The notes below the pieces were generated by a model. The model worked only from the letters and a program-made list of their open reading frames with translations, had not been told where the DNA came from and ran no database searches. A stretch of 64,000 nt of DNA. It comes from Cercis canadensis. Its lineage: Eukaryota; Streptophyta; Magnoliopsida; Fabales; Fabaceae. Shown here one piece after another: positions 11,041 to 22,787 of this stretch (position 1 is its first letter; the number at the start of each line of letters is the position of its first letter). Position numbers and translations under genes: made by a program. The DNA is taken from contig QAOA01006662.1 of NCBI GenBank assembly GCA_003255065.1, positions 643,546 through 707,545 on the forward strand, given 5' to 3'.

Positions 11041-12562
11041 ATCTTCTACTCTTTCTTCATATTTAAATTCATTTTTGCACACTTTCATTACATGTTTTGA
11101 CTTACTCATTAATCATAATCCTATTTCATAATCATTAAGTCAAGATTTAAGACAATCATGTCCTGAACTCCTCAAGCTCGAGAGTATATATCATAGCTTC
11201 CTACTAGTTTTTTCTTTAAAAAGGAAAAAAAAAAAAAAACTCTTGAACCCCCCAAAGGTTTAGTAGCATTTCAGCATATTGTTCTCTCGACTTGGCATGA
11301 GCAGTTTGAATGGTATTTTGCAGAAGCTTCTCTCTAACGTGGCGTCAACCTTTGCTTATATATATATCATCCTTATTCAATGAATTTCTTGTCCTTTGAT
11401 ATCAAGATTTTACATCTCTGTTATGCTTTATATTAAATATAAAGGATTGAATTTTATATGATTATCATAATAGTTTTACCAAATAATAATGGATAGGCAT
11501 TTTAAGACCACGATGGAAAAGACTTTAGAATTAAGCTTCAAAAAACTACTTCTTATATACTCATAAAAAAATTGGTTTTTATATTAAGCTTCAAAAGGAT
11601 TCAAAATTCAATTAGACAATGATGGAGAAGACTTAGTACCTAATTTTTCATTTTTTAATTAGAATAAGATTGTTTGTAATTATGCCAGTTTTGAATATAA
11701 TGGTTTTTTGAGTGAGTTTTTCTTCATAGACTATATTATCACTTTTTAATTATATGATGAGTTGCATTTACATTATATATGATCATTAAATATAAATTAG
11801 GAGCTGTTTTAATATCACATTGTTTTGGGAAATGCTTTACATTATATATGACTAAGTAGTACTGTTCTCCAACTAGCAAAAAGAAAGACATAAGATTTTG
11901 GGAAAAATCTCATATGTCCCTAATTCAGAGCATATGTTGGCTTATATGATTTCCAAGTGGTACAAAATTAAAATATTAATCCTTGAATAGAGAAATTTTC
12001 CTTTAGTGATTTTATATGCTTAAATGAATTTAATCAATGCATAATATAAATCCAAGATTATATCTAAAGCTATTTGTCCGACAATAAATAGATATACAAT
12101 TTGTCACAATCCAACTATAAAATATATAATTACACTGAATGTGAATATTTAATACAATATATTTTATGGTATACAAAAAAAAATTATGTAACTTTTATAA
12201 TGAAACTCAATAGCAAGTATAAATCTGAAATATCACTATTTTTTTTTTTTGTATTTTTAGCTACAACTCTAGATTCAAGCACATAACTCACAAGCCCTGA
12301 GGACGACTTCAATACTACTTAGTTACAAGTTGTTTGATTCAAATATCATGTATTACTCGACCCCATACACATACACACACACAAAATTATATATATTTAA
12401 TCAAAAGGCATTTATCATAAAAATGCTTTTATGACCTCTCAACAATCACCGCATTGCATAATTAATCAAAAGGTGTTCATCTTGAAACTACTTTTATGAC
12501 CTCTCAAGAGACATAACAAATATATTTTTTGAAATATTAAATTTGACTTTAAAATATTGCAC

Positions 12563-12570
12563 TATAAAAT
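12563..12570 (+). promoter_or_regulatory. Possible TATA box of the cysteine-rich peptide gene
   Basis: TATAAAAT lies about 150 bp upstream of the ATG at 12717. Such motifs are frequent by chance in this AT-rich DNA. Confidence 0.25.
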
Positions 12571-12716
12571 AATATATACAGATACGACCTTGATGTCAAA
12601 TGAGAAAATAATAGCAAATATTTCAAACACTATAAGTTAGCTTTTGTGTTCAAATTTTGCAAGTAAAGTTACTAGTTGGATGTAAACATGAGGCATGGGA
12701 AATCTTGGAAAAAAAC

Positions 12717-12965
12717 ATGATAATATTTTGTTTACTTGTGGTAATTGTATTACCACCTAATGAGTGTGCATCTTTGTCTTCACCAATTGTCTTTCTCTTT
12801 CCTTCCTCAAGAGATAAAACATTTTCTCTATTAGAATGTTGTTATGTACAATGTTCTACGGAGTGTTGGCATAATCACTCTCTTGTTGTATTTGGAAAAT
12901 GTTATCGGAAGTGCATATTAGAATGCTTCAAGACATATTCCAATAATCCTCATGGATGTTTATAA
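12717..12965 (+). CDS. Putative secreted cysteine-rich peptide (82 residues)
   Basis: I chose the internal ATG at 12717 because it starts directly with a hydrophobic signal-peptide-like segment (MIIFCLLVVIVLPP, then ECA around residue 18). An upstream in-frame start would bury that segment. The mature part carries eight cysteines at residues 41, 42, 46, 50, 62, 66, 70 and 81, with spacing C-C-x3-C-x3-C-x11-C-x3-C-x3-C-x10-C. The paired C-x3-C-x3-C blocks resemble plant thionin-like and hairpinin-like small secreted proteins, usually defence or reproductive signalling peptides. No frameshift or stop interrupts it, unlike the surrounding decayed DNA. No intron is needed. Family membership is inferred from the cysteine pattern; expression is unproven. 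Confidence 0.5.
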   Translation: MIIFCLLVVIVLPPNECASLSSPIVFLFPSSRDKTFSLLECCYVQCSTECWHNHSLVVFGKCYRKCILECFKTYSNNPHGCL

Positions 12966-13162
12966 GCTGCTGGTAATATTCAAAAATTCAAGTATCTCTT
13001 AGATATTTCTATAACATGTTTGTTCATTTTGACATAATTTTACACATTTTTATAATAAAATTTACATATGGTATGCACGGACTAGAAAATTATCTCCTTT
13101 TATTATGAAAAAGGCTCATCAAATTAATTAACCTTTTAGTTAGTAAGAAATACTTATTATTA

Positions 13163-13183
13163 TTGTTGTTGTTGTTGTTGTTG
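13163..13183. repeat. (TTG)n microsatellite
   Basis: About seven TTG units following a TAT-rich run. Confidence 0.85.
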
Positions 13184-14319
13184 ACATGGTAAGAAAGACT
13201 TATTATTGAACTTTAAGATTTATTTATCTTTGCTTTTATCTAAATCTTTTTTAGTCTCATTTTGGGCAAGACACATAAAAACAAACCAAAAAGTCAAGAA
13301 AACTTTATAATGTTTTTACTTTCCTCAATTACACTTTTTTTTTTTTCTCAAACTTTAAAAGTTATTGATAACTTTGCATGTATATGTGATAAGATATAAA
13401 ATTATAAAATGTATGTTCCAAAAGAAGAGATGTAAAATCGTTTATAATAAAATTAAAAACATTTTTAAAAGAGTATAAATTAAATCCACCATCAATGTAA
13501 ATTTTATACACTAGTTATCACTATGCAGAATTGTGCCACAACACCAGAGTAAATAAGAAATACTTATTGACAATAAATTATTTAATTGATTTTTTTATGT
13601 GAATGTAACAATTTTTATATATATACATAGCAATGAATATTTCAATGACGATCGTGCTAAGATCTTAGTACACTATATGTTGATGAAAAGTTAATAGAAA
13701 TACATAAAATGGTTAGATGGAGTATTTGGTTGAAAAACAATTCCAATAAATTATAAAATTGGTAATATTGCATTGCATAAGTGCGTGTTTCACTTTTTGA
13801 AAATAGAAATAAATGTAAAGATTGATTAGTTGATATCTAAATAACACACTAACTCTAATAAATGGATCAAATATTTTCAATAGAAAATTTTAGAGCAGAG
13901 GCAAGACATTTTATGAATAGGAGGACAATATAGTTTAAAAACTACTTGAATAAAAAAAAAATGAACAATCAATATCTATTATTCTTATATGATCTTATCA
14001 AAAATATCATAATTATATTTTTTGATTTATAGTTTTAAAAAATTATGTTATAGTTACGTATCAATATTAATTTAATTAAGTATAATTGATTATGTTTTAT
14101 ATTTTTTGAACATTGCAGGAGAATGGGACATTGTTGATGAATTATCCACATATTTTTCTTGATTTTATTTATATAAATAATGTTATTACTGCTATTTACA
14201 TTTGGTAAAAAAAGAAAATGTTTTAAAAAGCTTGTACGAGGTGTATCTCTAGATGTATTATATTATTAATAAAACATTAAACACCTTAAGAAATTCAATA
14301 TAAGTATTTCTTAACGTTT

Positions 14320-14905
14320 TGATGTTCTACATCTCTAGGTGGACTATACACATGTTGTGATTGTTGTGCTTCGACAAAAAGTACATTTTCTTACAATTGA
14401 TATCGACAAATATAGTTAGGAGAAATGTGATTACATTAATAATGAGTTACAACTTTTCATGAGATTAATCTAAGTTATGTCAAAAGTAATAGAGTGAGGT
14501 ATAAATTAACCTAGTAATCAAAATTAACAAAGCATTAAAAAATTTCTATATTTATGGTAAATTTAGGGGTCACATGAAATTAATTTAGACATCTTGGATA
14601 CCTAGGAAGTGNCTGATGTTCTACATCTCTAGGTGGACTATACACATGTTGTGATTGTTGTGCTTCGACAAAAAGTACATTTTCTTACAATTGATATCGA
14701 CAACTATAGTTAGGAGAAATGTAATTACATTAATAATGAGTTACAACTTTTCATGAGATTAATCTAAGTTATGTCAAAAGTAATAGAGTGAGGTATAAAT
14801 TAACCTAGTAATCAAAATTAACAAAGCATTAAAAAATTTCTATATTTATGGTAAATTTAGGGGTCACATGAAATTAATTTAGACATCTTGGATACCTAGG
14901 AAGTG
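14320..14905. repeat. 292-bp tandem duplication around a single N (assembly artefact)
   Basis: 14320-14611 repeats as 14614-14905, nearly identical, with the N at 14612. Confidence 0.9.
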
Positions 14906-15001
14906 AGGCATGATTATCAAAAGTATTAAAATGAGACATGGATTAATTTTATTTATTTTTTTGATTGGAAATGTAAATTCCATTAAACATCAAAAGATAA
15001 T

Positions 15002-16344
15002 TGATAAACACATTTTTTATATAGTAGTTAATCTTCATATTTAGTCTCTTAAACCTCTTTTGGGCTAAATTGATTGGGCTTGGGCTGATTGTATTTCTCA
15101 GCATTACTGGGAATTTTATAATGTCTCTATATTTCAGGAATAACTTGAGTTCTAGACATATGATAATCTTGAATCTTATCTTGTAGGAAAGCTGAGAAAA
15201 TTATCTACAACTTTGATTCAAAGCTCCAAAGCTAATTCATGTGTCTAGCAGGCCATTTTTAACCTGGAAGTCAGATCAGAGATACTATCACTGGATCCAA
15301 ACCTATATGAAAAGATTGAGCCATAAATTGGGCTATGGGTATTGTATGGACCCAAAACTGGTATCATTAGAAAGCTGAGACATAAAGTTTCAACTCTTGT
15401 GAATACCACTTCTCCAAACTATGGAATTTTGACAGTGTTATTTCCCCTTAAAGTCAATTGATGAGTCCAAAAAGCTATTAAAAGTAAAATGGGCCTAACT
15501 TTCTCATCCTAGGCCCAATTAAGGCAAAACCGGTGCCCAATTAAAGCTAAGGCCCAAGAGATTAATTCTAACCTAAAGGTAATCTCGGTGTGTAGGTAAA
15601 TTAGATAGTTTTAAGTAAGAAAAGAGGCATCCGTAGGTTATTCATTCCCATTTTGTGTAGTTTTCCTCTGTCTCTTTTCTCTCTAGTAGTTTTCTTTGTC
15701 TTTTCTATAATGGATCATTCCCTCATGTTCATGGAGGGCTAATTATTTAAATCAATCTAAGTTTTGGTTGTTTTAATTATTAATTCTGAGATTCTACTTT
15801 AATTGTTCTTGCATTTAATTGTTAATCAAGTTTTTTTCCTTCCTTTTGATTTAATTCTGATTGAATTGCTTAAATTTGGTTGGTTAATTGTTCATGTGAT
15901 AATTGTTTAATTTCATATGTTAAAAGAGGATTGTAAAGACTAAACAATGTTTCAAAACTTTTTGATGGATTGTTTAAGCTTGGTTAGATTCTGGACTTAG
16001 ATAAATTTGGAATTAGTGGATGTTTAATTTGTTGAATCCTAATTAATCAAATTTTGGATGCTTATCTAGTAGTAGATCCATAGATCACCTTGAGGCTTCT
16101 TGATTTGATCTAAGACCAAGAATTAGGTTAATGATTGAATGAATTCTATGTAATCAAGAATTTATTAAAATTAGGATTAGTTAATTCCCTAGATTGGTTG
16201 CTTTCCTTAATTCGGTTTACCACTTTCAATTACTTTCTGTTGATTAATTCTGTAAAAATAAAACCCCCTGTTAGTTAAACTCCATAATTTGATTCCCTAA
16301 TTTGAGTGGTCCTATGGTTCGACTTAGTGTTACCTTTTGTTGTA
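15002..16344 (+). repeat. Unclassified 1.35-kb dispersed repeat, copy 1
   Basis: This block is the diverged reverse complement of 20695-22058. It has no coding frame. Shared landmarks are TGATAAA near the 5' limit, TTTAGTCTCTTAAACCTC, a GCTTTGATTCAAAGCTCC-like segment, a TGAGGCTTCTTGATTTGATC-like segment and GTGTTACCTT at the far end. Start in TG and an end near TGYA would fit solo LTRs, but I find no flanking target duplication. The limits are taken from where the two copies stop matching. Confidence 0.6.
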
Positions 16345-17345
16345 AGTAGCTTTAGTGAACTAGATATAAATTGATTAATTTGATAGCCTCGGTAGTTCAT
16401 CAATAATACATATCGAAAAAAACTTGGTGGTACATCATGCCAAACAGTTAAAGAAACAACATGAACATCATAATCAGCAAGCCTATCAGCTACTTGGTTT
16501 GCTTGTCTCAGCACCCAACTAAAAGAACAACTACATAAACTCCTACTTGACTCATGGACGTCCTCAATTAGCCCGATACTGATATCAAGTGCATCACCTT
16601 CAATACAGATATCTCGCAGCCCCCAGCTTAACACCAACTGCACTCCTTCTCTACAAACCATAGCTTCGAGCACCTCAATAGACATTACATTTAACACAGG
16701 ACAAGCCCAAGCTACTATAAATTGACCTTCACTATCTCTCACCACACCTTTTATTCCTCCCACATCAATAAGAGTGCAAAGTCGTGTCAACATTCAATTT
16801 AAATAATGGAGATGTGGGTCTTTCCCATTTAACCTCTTGCACCAGCTTGGTTTGTGGATGTAGAGGTTGGATAGTACCCAGTTCTTCCCACAAGCTCACA
16901 GCAGTATGACATACATTACCCAACGGAGTTGTTGTTGCCCAACCTAATTTCATTTCTTCGTTGCCATAGTATATAGCACACAAAGATCATAATAGCCGAC
17001 TTTCTATCATCCCAACCCATGCACTCCTTTATAAACCAGTCCAGAAAAGAACTTTCTTCATTCACATCAGGTCCTAAACCAACACCCAAGGGATCCCAAA
17101 CGCCATGAACTTCTGTATAAAGAAAAAAGGCATGCAACACTGTTTCTTGTTCCACCTGGCAGAGACAGCATGCGTTAGGGATATTTAAACCATGACCTAT
17201 TAATGCATTGGTAATTAGTAAAATATCCTTACAACAGTGCCATAAAAAATGTGTATGCTTATTTGGGACTTTTAATTTCCACACCTTTCTCCATAAATGC
17301 TGCATAGAAGCACTTGTTTCCCCACACCTCTCCTTCACCAATGGT
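16345..17345 (-). pseudogene. LINE (L1-type) 3' fragment: zinc-binding RT tail plus RNase H
   Basis: Read on the minus strand, 17341-16916 encodes a plant non-LTR RT zinc-binding domain (LWRKVWKLKVPNKHTHFLWH, then CCLCQVEQETVLHAF), followed in shifted frames (16983-16765 and 16793-16275) by an RNase H-like domain (FKLNVDT, GGIKGVVRDSEGQF, ANQVADRLADY). This order is typical of the C terminus of plant L1-like LINEs. The reverse transcriptase core is missing because the fragment stops at the CACTA element that starts at 17370. At least two frame changes make it inactive. Confidence 0.75.
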
Positions 17346-17543
17346 AGTCATGTGATTAATGTAGTGTAACATTACAAGAAAAAAGCAAATTTTTCACGAA
17401 TTTTTCTCACGGAACAAAAATCCGTGAGAAAATCACGCAATTTCTCATGAATTTTCTCACAGTATGTGATTGTTAATATTTTCTCACGAACTTTCTCATG
17501 GACAGGGTTGTCCATGAGAAACATTTGTGAGAATAGTTCTTGA

Positions 17544-17710
17544 TAAATTGAGTCCCAACTGTAATCATTAATGTGTCTACTATTGTCACGGACTTTCTAT
17601 TGTCACGGATAGGGTCGTCCATGAGAGACATTCGTGAGAATAGTCCATGAGAAATTGAGTCCCAACTGTAATCATTAATATGTCTACTATTGTCACGGAC
17701 TTTCTCATGG
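17544..17710. repeat. Tandem subterminal repeat, about 108-bp period
   Basis: The block starting AAATTGAGTCCCAACTGTAA occurs at 17544 and 17652 and ends in TCACGGACTTTCT each time. It lies in the left subterminal region of the CACTA element. Confidence 0.75.
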
Positions 17711-18369
17711 CGTACATAATCTGTGAGAAAGACGTTGCACACCGTTTTACTTAAAATTTGAATTTTAGGGTTTTGTTCTCATGGACAAAGACGGTGAGAA
17801 ATTTCGTGAGAAATTTTTTTTTTCTTCTTTCTCATGCAGCCACAACCTCCATTTCCATTTTCTCCATTTTCATTTCATCTTCCTCTCTCTCCTCTGTTCT
17901 CTCTCTTGCCAGACGATTAAACTCCATTCTGCTCCAATTGCCTCGCTTAGTTAGTCTCACTCTTTGTTAGTCTCGGTCTCAATCTCTGTCTAACTCAATA
18001 TGTATACTTCTTTAGTTTAGGGCTTGGGGTTTATTTGAGTTAGATTTAACTCAGTATTAATTTGATTTGGATGAGTTTAAATTCTGATTAATTTGCTATT
18101 AAGAATGAGGAATTTTGATTATGTATGCGGTTTAGGTGTTTGGGTTTTAAATTGCAGTTAATTTATTTGGATAATTAAGGATTTAATTCATGATGTATGC
18201 GGTTTAGGTGTTTGAATTGAGGAATTATATAAGATAATGCAAAAGAACCCTAATTTGCCTCTTAATTTCTGTTGGGTATATAATTTGGCTTTATTTCTAT
18301 TGAATTGTTGATTAGTAGTTGTTGCATTCTACAATTCGGTTTAATTTGTCCTTGAAATGTTGATTGTAT

Positions 18370-18765
18370 AGTTTAGGGGTTAGGGATTAAGATTTAGGGG
18401 TTTAGGGTATGAGATTTGGGGATTAAGGTTTAGGGGGTTGGAATTTTTTGAATCTTTTGAATGGTGTAGAATTAGTTTTGCATTTTTTTCTTATTACTGT
18501 GTAATTTTTACTTGTACAGCTAGCTAATTTTTAGTTAAGGAATGAATGGTTTTTTTGTGATTGAGTTCCTATGTAATTGTGTGAAAATTTTAATTCTTAG
18601 AATGTTCAAGTTTTAGGAGAGACTCTATCCAATTTTTGGTTTATGGTTTAAGGATAGGGGTTTAGGAATTTAGGGTTTGGGTTTAAGGTTTAGGATTAGG
18701 GTTTGGGGTTTGTGCTAAGGTTTATGATTTAAGGGGTTTAGGATTTATGATTTAGGGGTTAGTAA
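18370..18765 (+). repeat. Degenerate telomere-like TTTAGGG repeats within the CACTA element
   Basis: Two clusters (18370-18440 and 18640-18765) are built from variants of TTTAGGG (GTTTAGGGGTTAGGG, TTTAGGGTTTGGG and so on). A comparable cluster sits at the equivalent place of the second CACTA (52280-52425). They lie upstream of the first recognisable exon, so in a leader intron or 5' region. Confidence 0.7.
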
Positions 18766-18813
18766 TTTTATTGTATACATAATTTCTTTCTTAATATTCT
18801 TTTTGTATGACAG

Positions 18814-20640
18814 ATGTCAAATGATTGTAAGCATTCATTTCTAGCATTCGAGCTCTCCAAGAGGGACAAAGGCAAGGCTATTGCTCAGCCTTCTCATACC
18901 AAGCTAACCTTACCTTTGTTTATGCTAACCCTTGGGTTGGTTGGCGCATACACTATCGCCCAATGTGACACATGATGGGTACTTAGGAGCCCCCACCCCG
19001 AGATCCGCACCGTCGGCCGCTGGAAGGTCGTCGCATGCCAATCCGATGATTTCTGACTCCTCATTGCCCGTCTCCCAAGCGGTTAATGGTTGGATGTGGA
19101 TCTGGCCATACGGGAAGGAGTAAGTTAATTCTAATACCTAGTTTTGAAATTTTTTTAGGGTTTATGGTTTATTCTTTCATACTGATAACATTTTTTTTTT
19201 GTAGCTTTCTTCTATCCAAGGATCCCATCCACTTCTTTTTGACTATCTATAAGTCGAAATATGAGGGTGCCTAAATTGATTTCACCTTTGTTCATGATGA
19301 GGTGAAGGAACTCTGGTGGACAGAGTTCAAGGTAATCATTTTAGCTTAATTTTTTACTTTATTTTAAACTCATTTCATTTTAATGTTTACTAACATTGAT
19401 CTTTTGTTTTTTTTTTTTTTTATTTTATTACAAAGGAAATGTGTCTGGGACCCATAGTTGGAGAGCCAGATTTATAAGATCTGGCTCGCAAAGTGCAATG
19501 ACAACATTTGCGACTCTTTCTGAGACATCAGGAACGAGGAGATGAGGGGCGAATGGTTGTCGCCTACTGTGTTGAAGGTCTTGAGAGTTAAATGGGCCTC
19601 CAAAAAACAAAGGGCGGTCTCGGACCAGAACAAGAAGAACCGGTCCTTGGATCAGGGCCAGGCCTATCACAGAGGCGGTTCAATCACCGTCTCTGAACAC
19701 AAACGGAGGCTAGTAAGTTTTTGATTTAATAACGTTGCTTAGTTTTAGATATGTTTAAAAATTATGTTACTTTATGTTTACTAACGGTTGAATTTTTTTG
19801 TAAATGAAATAGTTAAGGAAAGAGCCCAACGCATTGGAGTTCTTTTGTACCTCTAGCACAATACCAGCAAGGGCTGGGTCCATCCACGAGCTCAGTCAAT
19901 TTATGTAAGTATTTTTGAAGTTTTTTAGTCTTCATGTCAATCAATTATATGTATATATTTTTGTACTAACTTTCTTCTTTTATCTATGCAGANGGGCGAA
20001 TGGTTGTCGCCTACTGTGTTGAAGGTCTTGAGAGTTAAATGGGCCTCCAAAAAACAAAGGGCGTCTCGGACCAGAACAAGAAGAACTGGTCCTTGGATCA
20101 GGGCCAGGCCTATCACAGAGGCGGTTCAATCACTGTCTCTGAACACAAACGGAGGCTAGTAAGTTTTTGATTTAATAACGTTGCTTAGTTTTAGATATGT
20201 TTAAAAATTATGTTACTTTATGTTTACTAATGGTTGAATTTTTTTGTAAATGAAATAGTTAAGGAAAGAGCCCAACGCATTGGAGTTCTTTTGTACCTCT
20301 AGCACAATACCAGCAAGGGCTGGGTCCATCCACGAGCTCAGTCAATTTATGTAAGTATTTTTGAAGTTTTTTAGTCTTCATGTCAATCAATTATATGTAT
20401 ATATTTTTGTACTAACTTTCTTCTTTTATCTATGCAGATTGAGTTTGAAAGACACTAGTTTGAGAGCCAGGCCCAATCCTCTTCGTCTTCTATCAATGAC
20501 ACCGAGTTATGGCTCGATGTCGTCGGCGACAAGAACAAGAAGGGCCGAGTTTATGGCATGGGTTCTATGGCTGGCTTGTTGGACTCAGCGCAACTACGAG
20601 GTACTTAGCCTTCCAACTGGCTCGATCCTCACATGTTGAT
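18814..20640 (+). pseudogene. TNP1-like plant transposase-associated gene of CACTA, broken
   Basis: The first exon seems to begin with the ATG at 18814 (MSNDCKHSF) and ends at a GTAAGT donor at 19120. Exons continue from about 19205 to 19331 (donor GTAATC) and from about 19437. The segment RGEWLSPTVLKVLRVKWASK, then QAYHRGGSITVSEHKRRL, matches the pattern of the Ptta/En/Spm plant transposase family (Transposase_24-like). In-frame stops occur (TAA after GAGGGTGCC in exon 2, TGA in exon 1), so it is dead. Part of it appears twice because of the artefact around the N at 19993. The homologous, even more broken gene lies at 52490-53356. Confidence 0.6.
19547..20438. repeat. About 446-bp tandem duplication around a single N (assembly artefact)
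   Basis: 19547-19992 repeats as 19994-20438 with one deleted G and a few substitutions. The N is at 19993. Confidence 0.9.
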
Positions 20641-20694
20641 AATTGCCCAAGCTATTAAATTTTATCTATTTATATCTGGTTCACCAAAATTATT

Positions 20695-22058
20695 TGCAGT
20701 ATAAGGTAACACCGAGTCAAGCCCTTAGATCACTCTAATTACGAAATCAAATTAGGAAGTTAACGAACAAAGGGGATGGTTTCGTAGAATTAATCAATAA
20801 AAAACAATTAAAGATGGTAAACAGAATTAAGAGAACAACCAATCCAGGGAATTAACTAATCTTGATTTTAATCCATCATTGATTATAATGGATTCATTCA
20901 ATCACTAATCTAATTCTCGGTCTTAGATCACATCAAGAAGCCTCAAGATGATCCATGGATCCTCTACTGGATAAGCATCTAAAATTCGGTCAATTAAGAT
21001 TAAACAAATTAAGCATCCATCTAATTCCAGATTAACCTAAAAACCAAAATCCAACCAAGCTAAACAATCTATCAAACACATTTGAAACATTGTTTAATCT
21101 TTGAAATCCTCTTTTAACATATGAAATTAAGCAATTATCACATGAACATTCTAATCGAATTAAGCAACTCAATCAAAATTAAACAAAAGGAAGGAAAGAA
21201 ATTTGATTAATAACTGAATGTAGACCAATTAAAACAGAATCTCAAAATTAAATATTAAGATAGTCAAAACCTGTATTGATTAAAGGTCTAGCCCTCCATG
21301 AATAAGAGGGAAGAATTCATTACAAAAAAAGGCAAAGAAAAACTCCAGAAATAAGATAGGAAAAGAAAACTGCTTAGAATGGAATTCAAACCTACGTACT
21401 ACTGCTCACAGTACTTGTAACCATCTAAAATATCTAAATTCCAATACTGACCCTAGGTTAAAATTAATCCTTTTTCTCTTAGTTTTAATTGGACACCGAA
21501 TTTGCCTTAATCAGGCTTAGGATGAGAGAGTTAAACCAAATTTACTCTTAACAGCTCTCTAGACTAATCAATCGAATTCAAGGGGCGCTAACACGATCAA
21601 AACGTCATATTTTGGATAAGTGATCCTCATAAGAATTGAAGATTTATGTCTCATATGTCCAATGACACTGATTTTGGGTCAATAAGACATCCACAACCCA
21701 ATTTATGGCCCAATCTCATCATATAGTTCAGGATCCAATTACAACATCTCTATTATGACTTATAGGTTAAATATGGCCTACTGGGCACCCGAATCAGCCT
21801 TGGAGCTTTGAATCAAAGTTGTAGATATTTCTCTCAGCTTTCCTACAAGGTAAGATTCATGATTATTAGATGTTTAGAACTCAAGTTATACTCGAAATAC
21901 ATAACAAGTGTAAAATTTCCAATAATGTTGAAAAATACAATTAAGCCCAATTGGAACCCAAACTTATAAAATGTGGCCAAGCCCAATCAATTCAGCACAA
22001 ACGAGGTTTAAGAGACTAAAAGTGAGGGTTGACTGCTGTATAAAAAGTGCATTTATCA
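20695..22058 (-). repeat. Unclassified 1.35-kb dispersed repeat, copy 2 (inverted), inside CACTA I
   Basis: This is the reverse complement of 15002-16344 with substantial divergence. It interrupts the interior of the CACTA element after the TNP1-like remnant, so it is probably a later insertion there. No coding frame. Confidence 0.6.
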
Positions 22059-22787
22059 CATGTCGGAGATGATGTTGCCACATGGCTGCCATGACACAGC
22101 AAATGTAGGAGTTGTCCCAACTCGTGCCATTGGTCCAAGCTCTTAAGGGCTCTGACACGTCCACAAAGCAATTGGCTACGATGTTGGCTTAGCTATTGTA
22201 GCGAGCTTAGGGTGCGCCATCTGATGCGGCCCTATAGCCCCCACCTGACGATGATGATGATGTAACCGATGACTTGGGAGGCGACGACAATGGGGATTAG
22301 GGCTTTGGAAATTGTATTGTACTTTTTTTTTCTTCATTGTATAACTTTTTTTTTATTGTAATTACATTTGATTAATAAATTTTTATTTTCTTTCTATTTG
22401 AATTATTTAATTTTTATTTGTATATATCATGCATTTCATTGAAATTAATAATTAATTGTTTACAAAAAAAATTAGTCATTTTTAGCCAAAAAAAAAAGAA
22501 ATTCTCACATATATACGTCTGACACAGATTCTCACGCACGAAAGTCCATGAGAAAATCTGTGACTCACGCGTGAGAAGTGCTCACTTGCTGCATAGGTCA
22601 TCTATGAGAAATTCTGTGAGAAATTTCTCACGGACAAATCTATCTGTGAGAAATCTATTTTTGTTACGACTATTTTTTTCTTGCCTTGTTGTCCGTGAGA
22701 AATTCTGTGACAATTGTGTTTCTCATGAATTTTTGGTCTATTTCTCACAGACTTTGCCATGAGAAAAAAAGCTTTTTTCTTGTAGTG

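Larger units (their letters stand above)
10565..12650. other. AT-rich stretch, no gene seen
   Basis: Apart from the leader-like repeats at its start, I find no coding pattern, RNA gene or clear transposon end. It holds short poly-A and TA-rich runs. Confidence 0.6.
12970..15000. other. AT-rich intergenic stretch, no gene seen
   Basis: No coding pattern. It holds a (TTG)n microsatellite near 13163-13183 and an assembly duplication at 14320-14905. Confidence 0.6.
17370..22787 (+). mobile_element. CACTA (En/Spm-like) DNA transposon, copy I, non-autonomous or decayed
   Basis: The right terminus, read inward on the minus strand, is CACTACAAGAAAAAAGC (22787 inward); the left is CATTACAAGAAAAAAGC (17370 onward), one base off the consensus. 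Both ends carry many subterminal copies of TTTCTCACGGA and its complement TCCGTGAGAAA in both orientations, as CACTA transposase-binding arrays do. Flanks are TAA (left) and TTA (right), so a perfect 3-bp target duplication is not evident. The inside holds a broken TNP1-like gene (18814 onward) and an inserted 1.35-kb repeat (20695-22058). One assembly duplication (19547-20438) inflates the length. No TNP2-type transposase was found. Confidence 0.8.

Noticed and set aside
18370..18765. Interstitial telomere from a chromosome fusion
   Set aside because: The repeats are degenerate and recur at the same internal site of the second CACTA copy, so they belong to the element.
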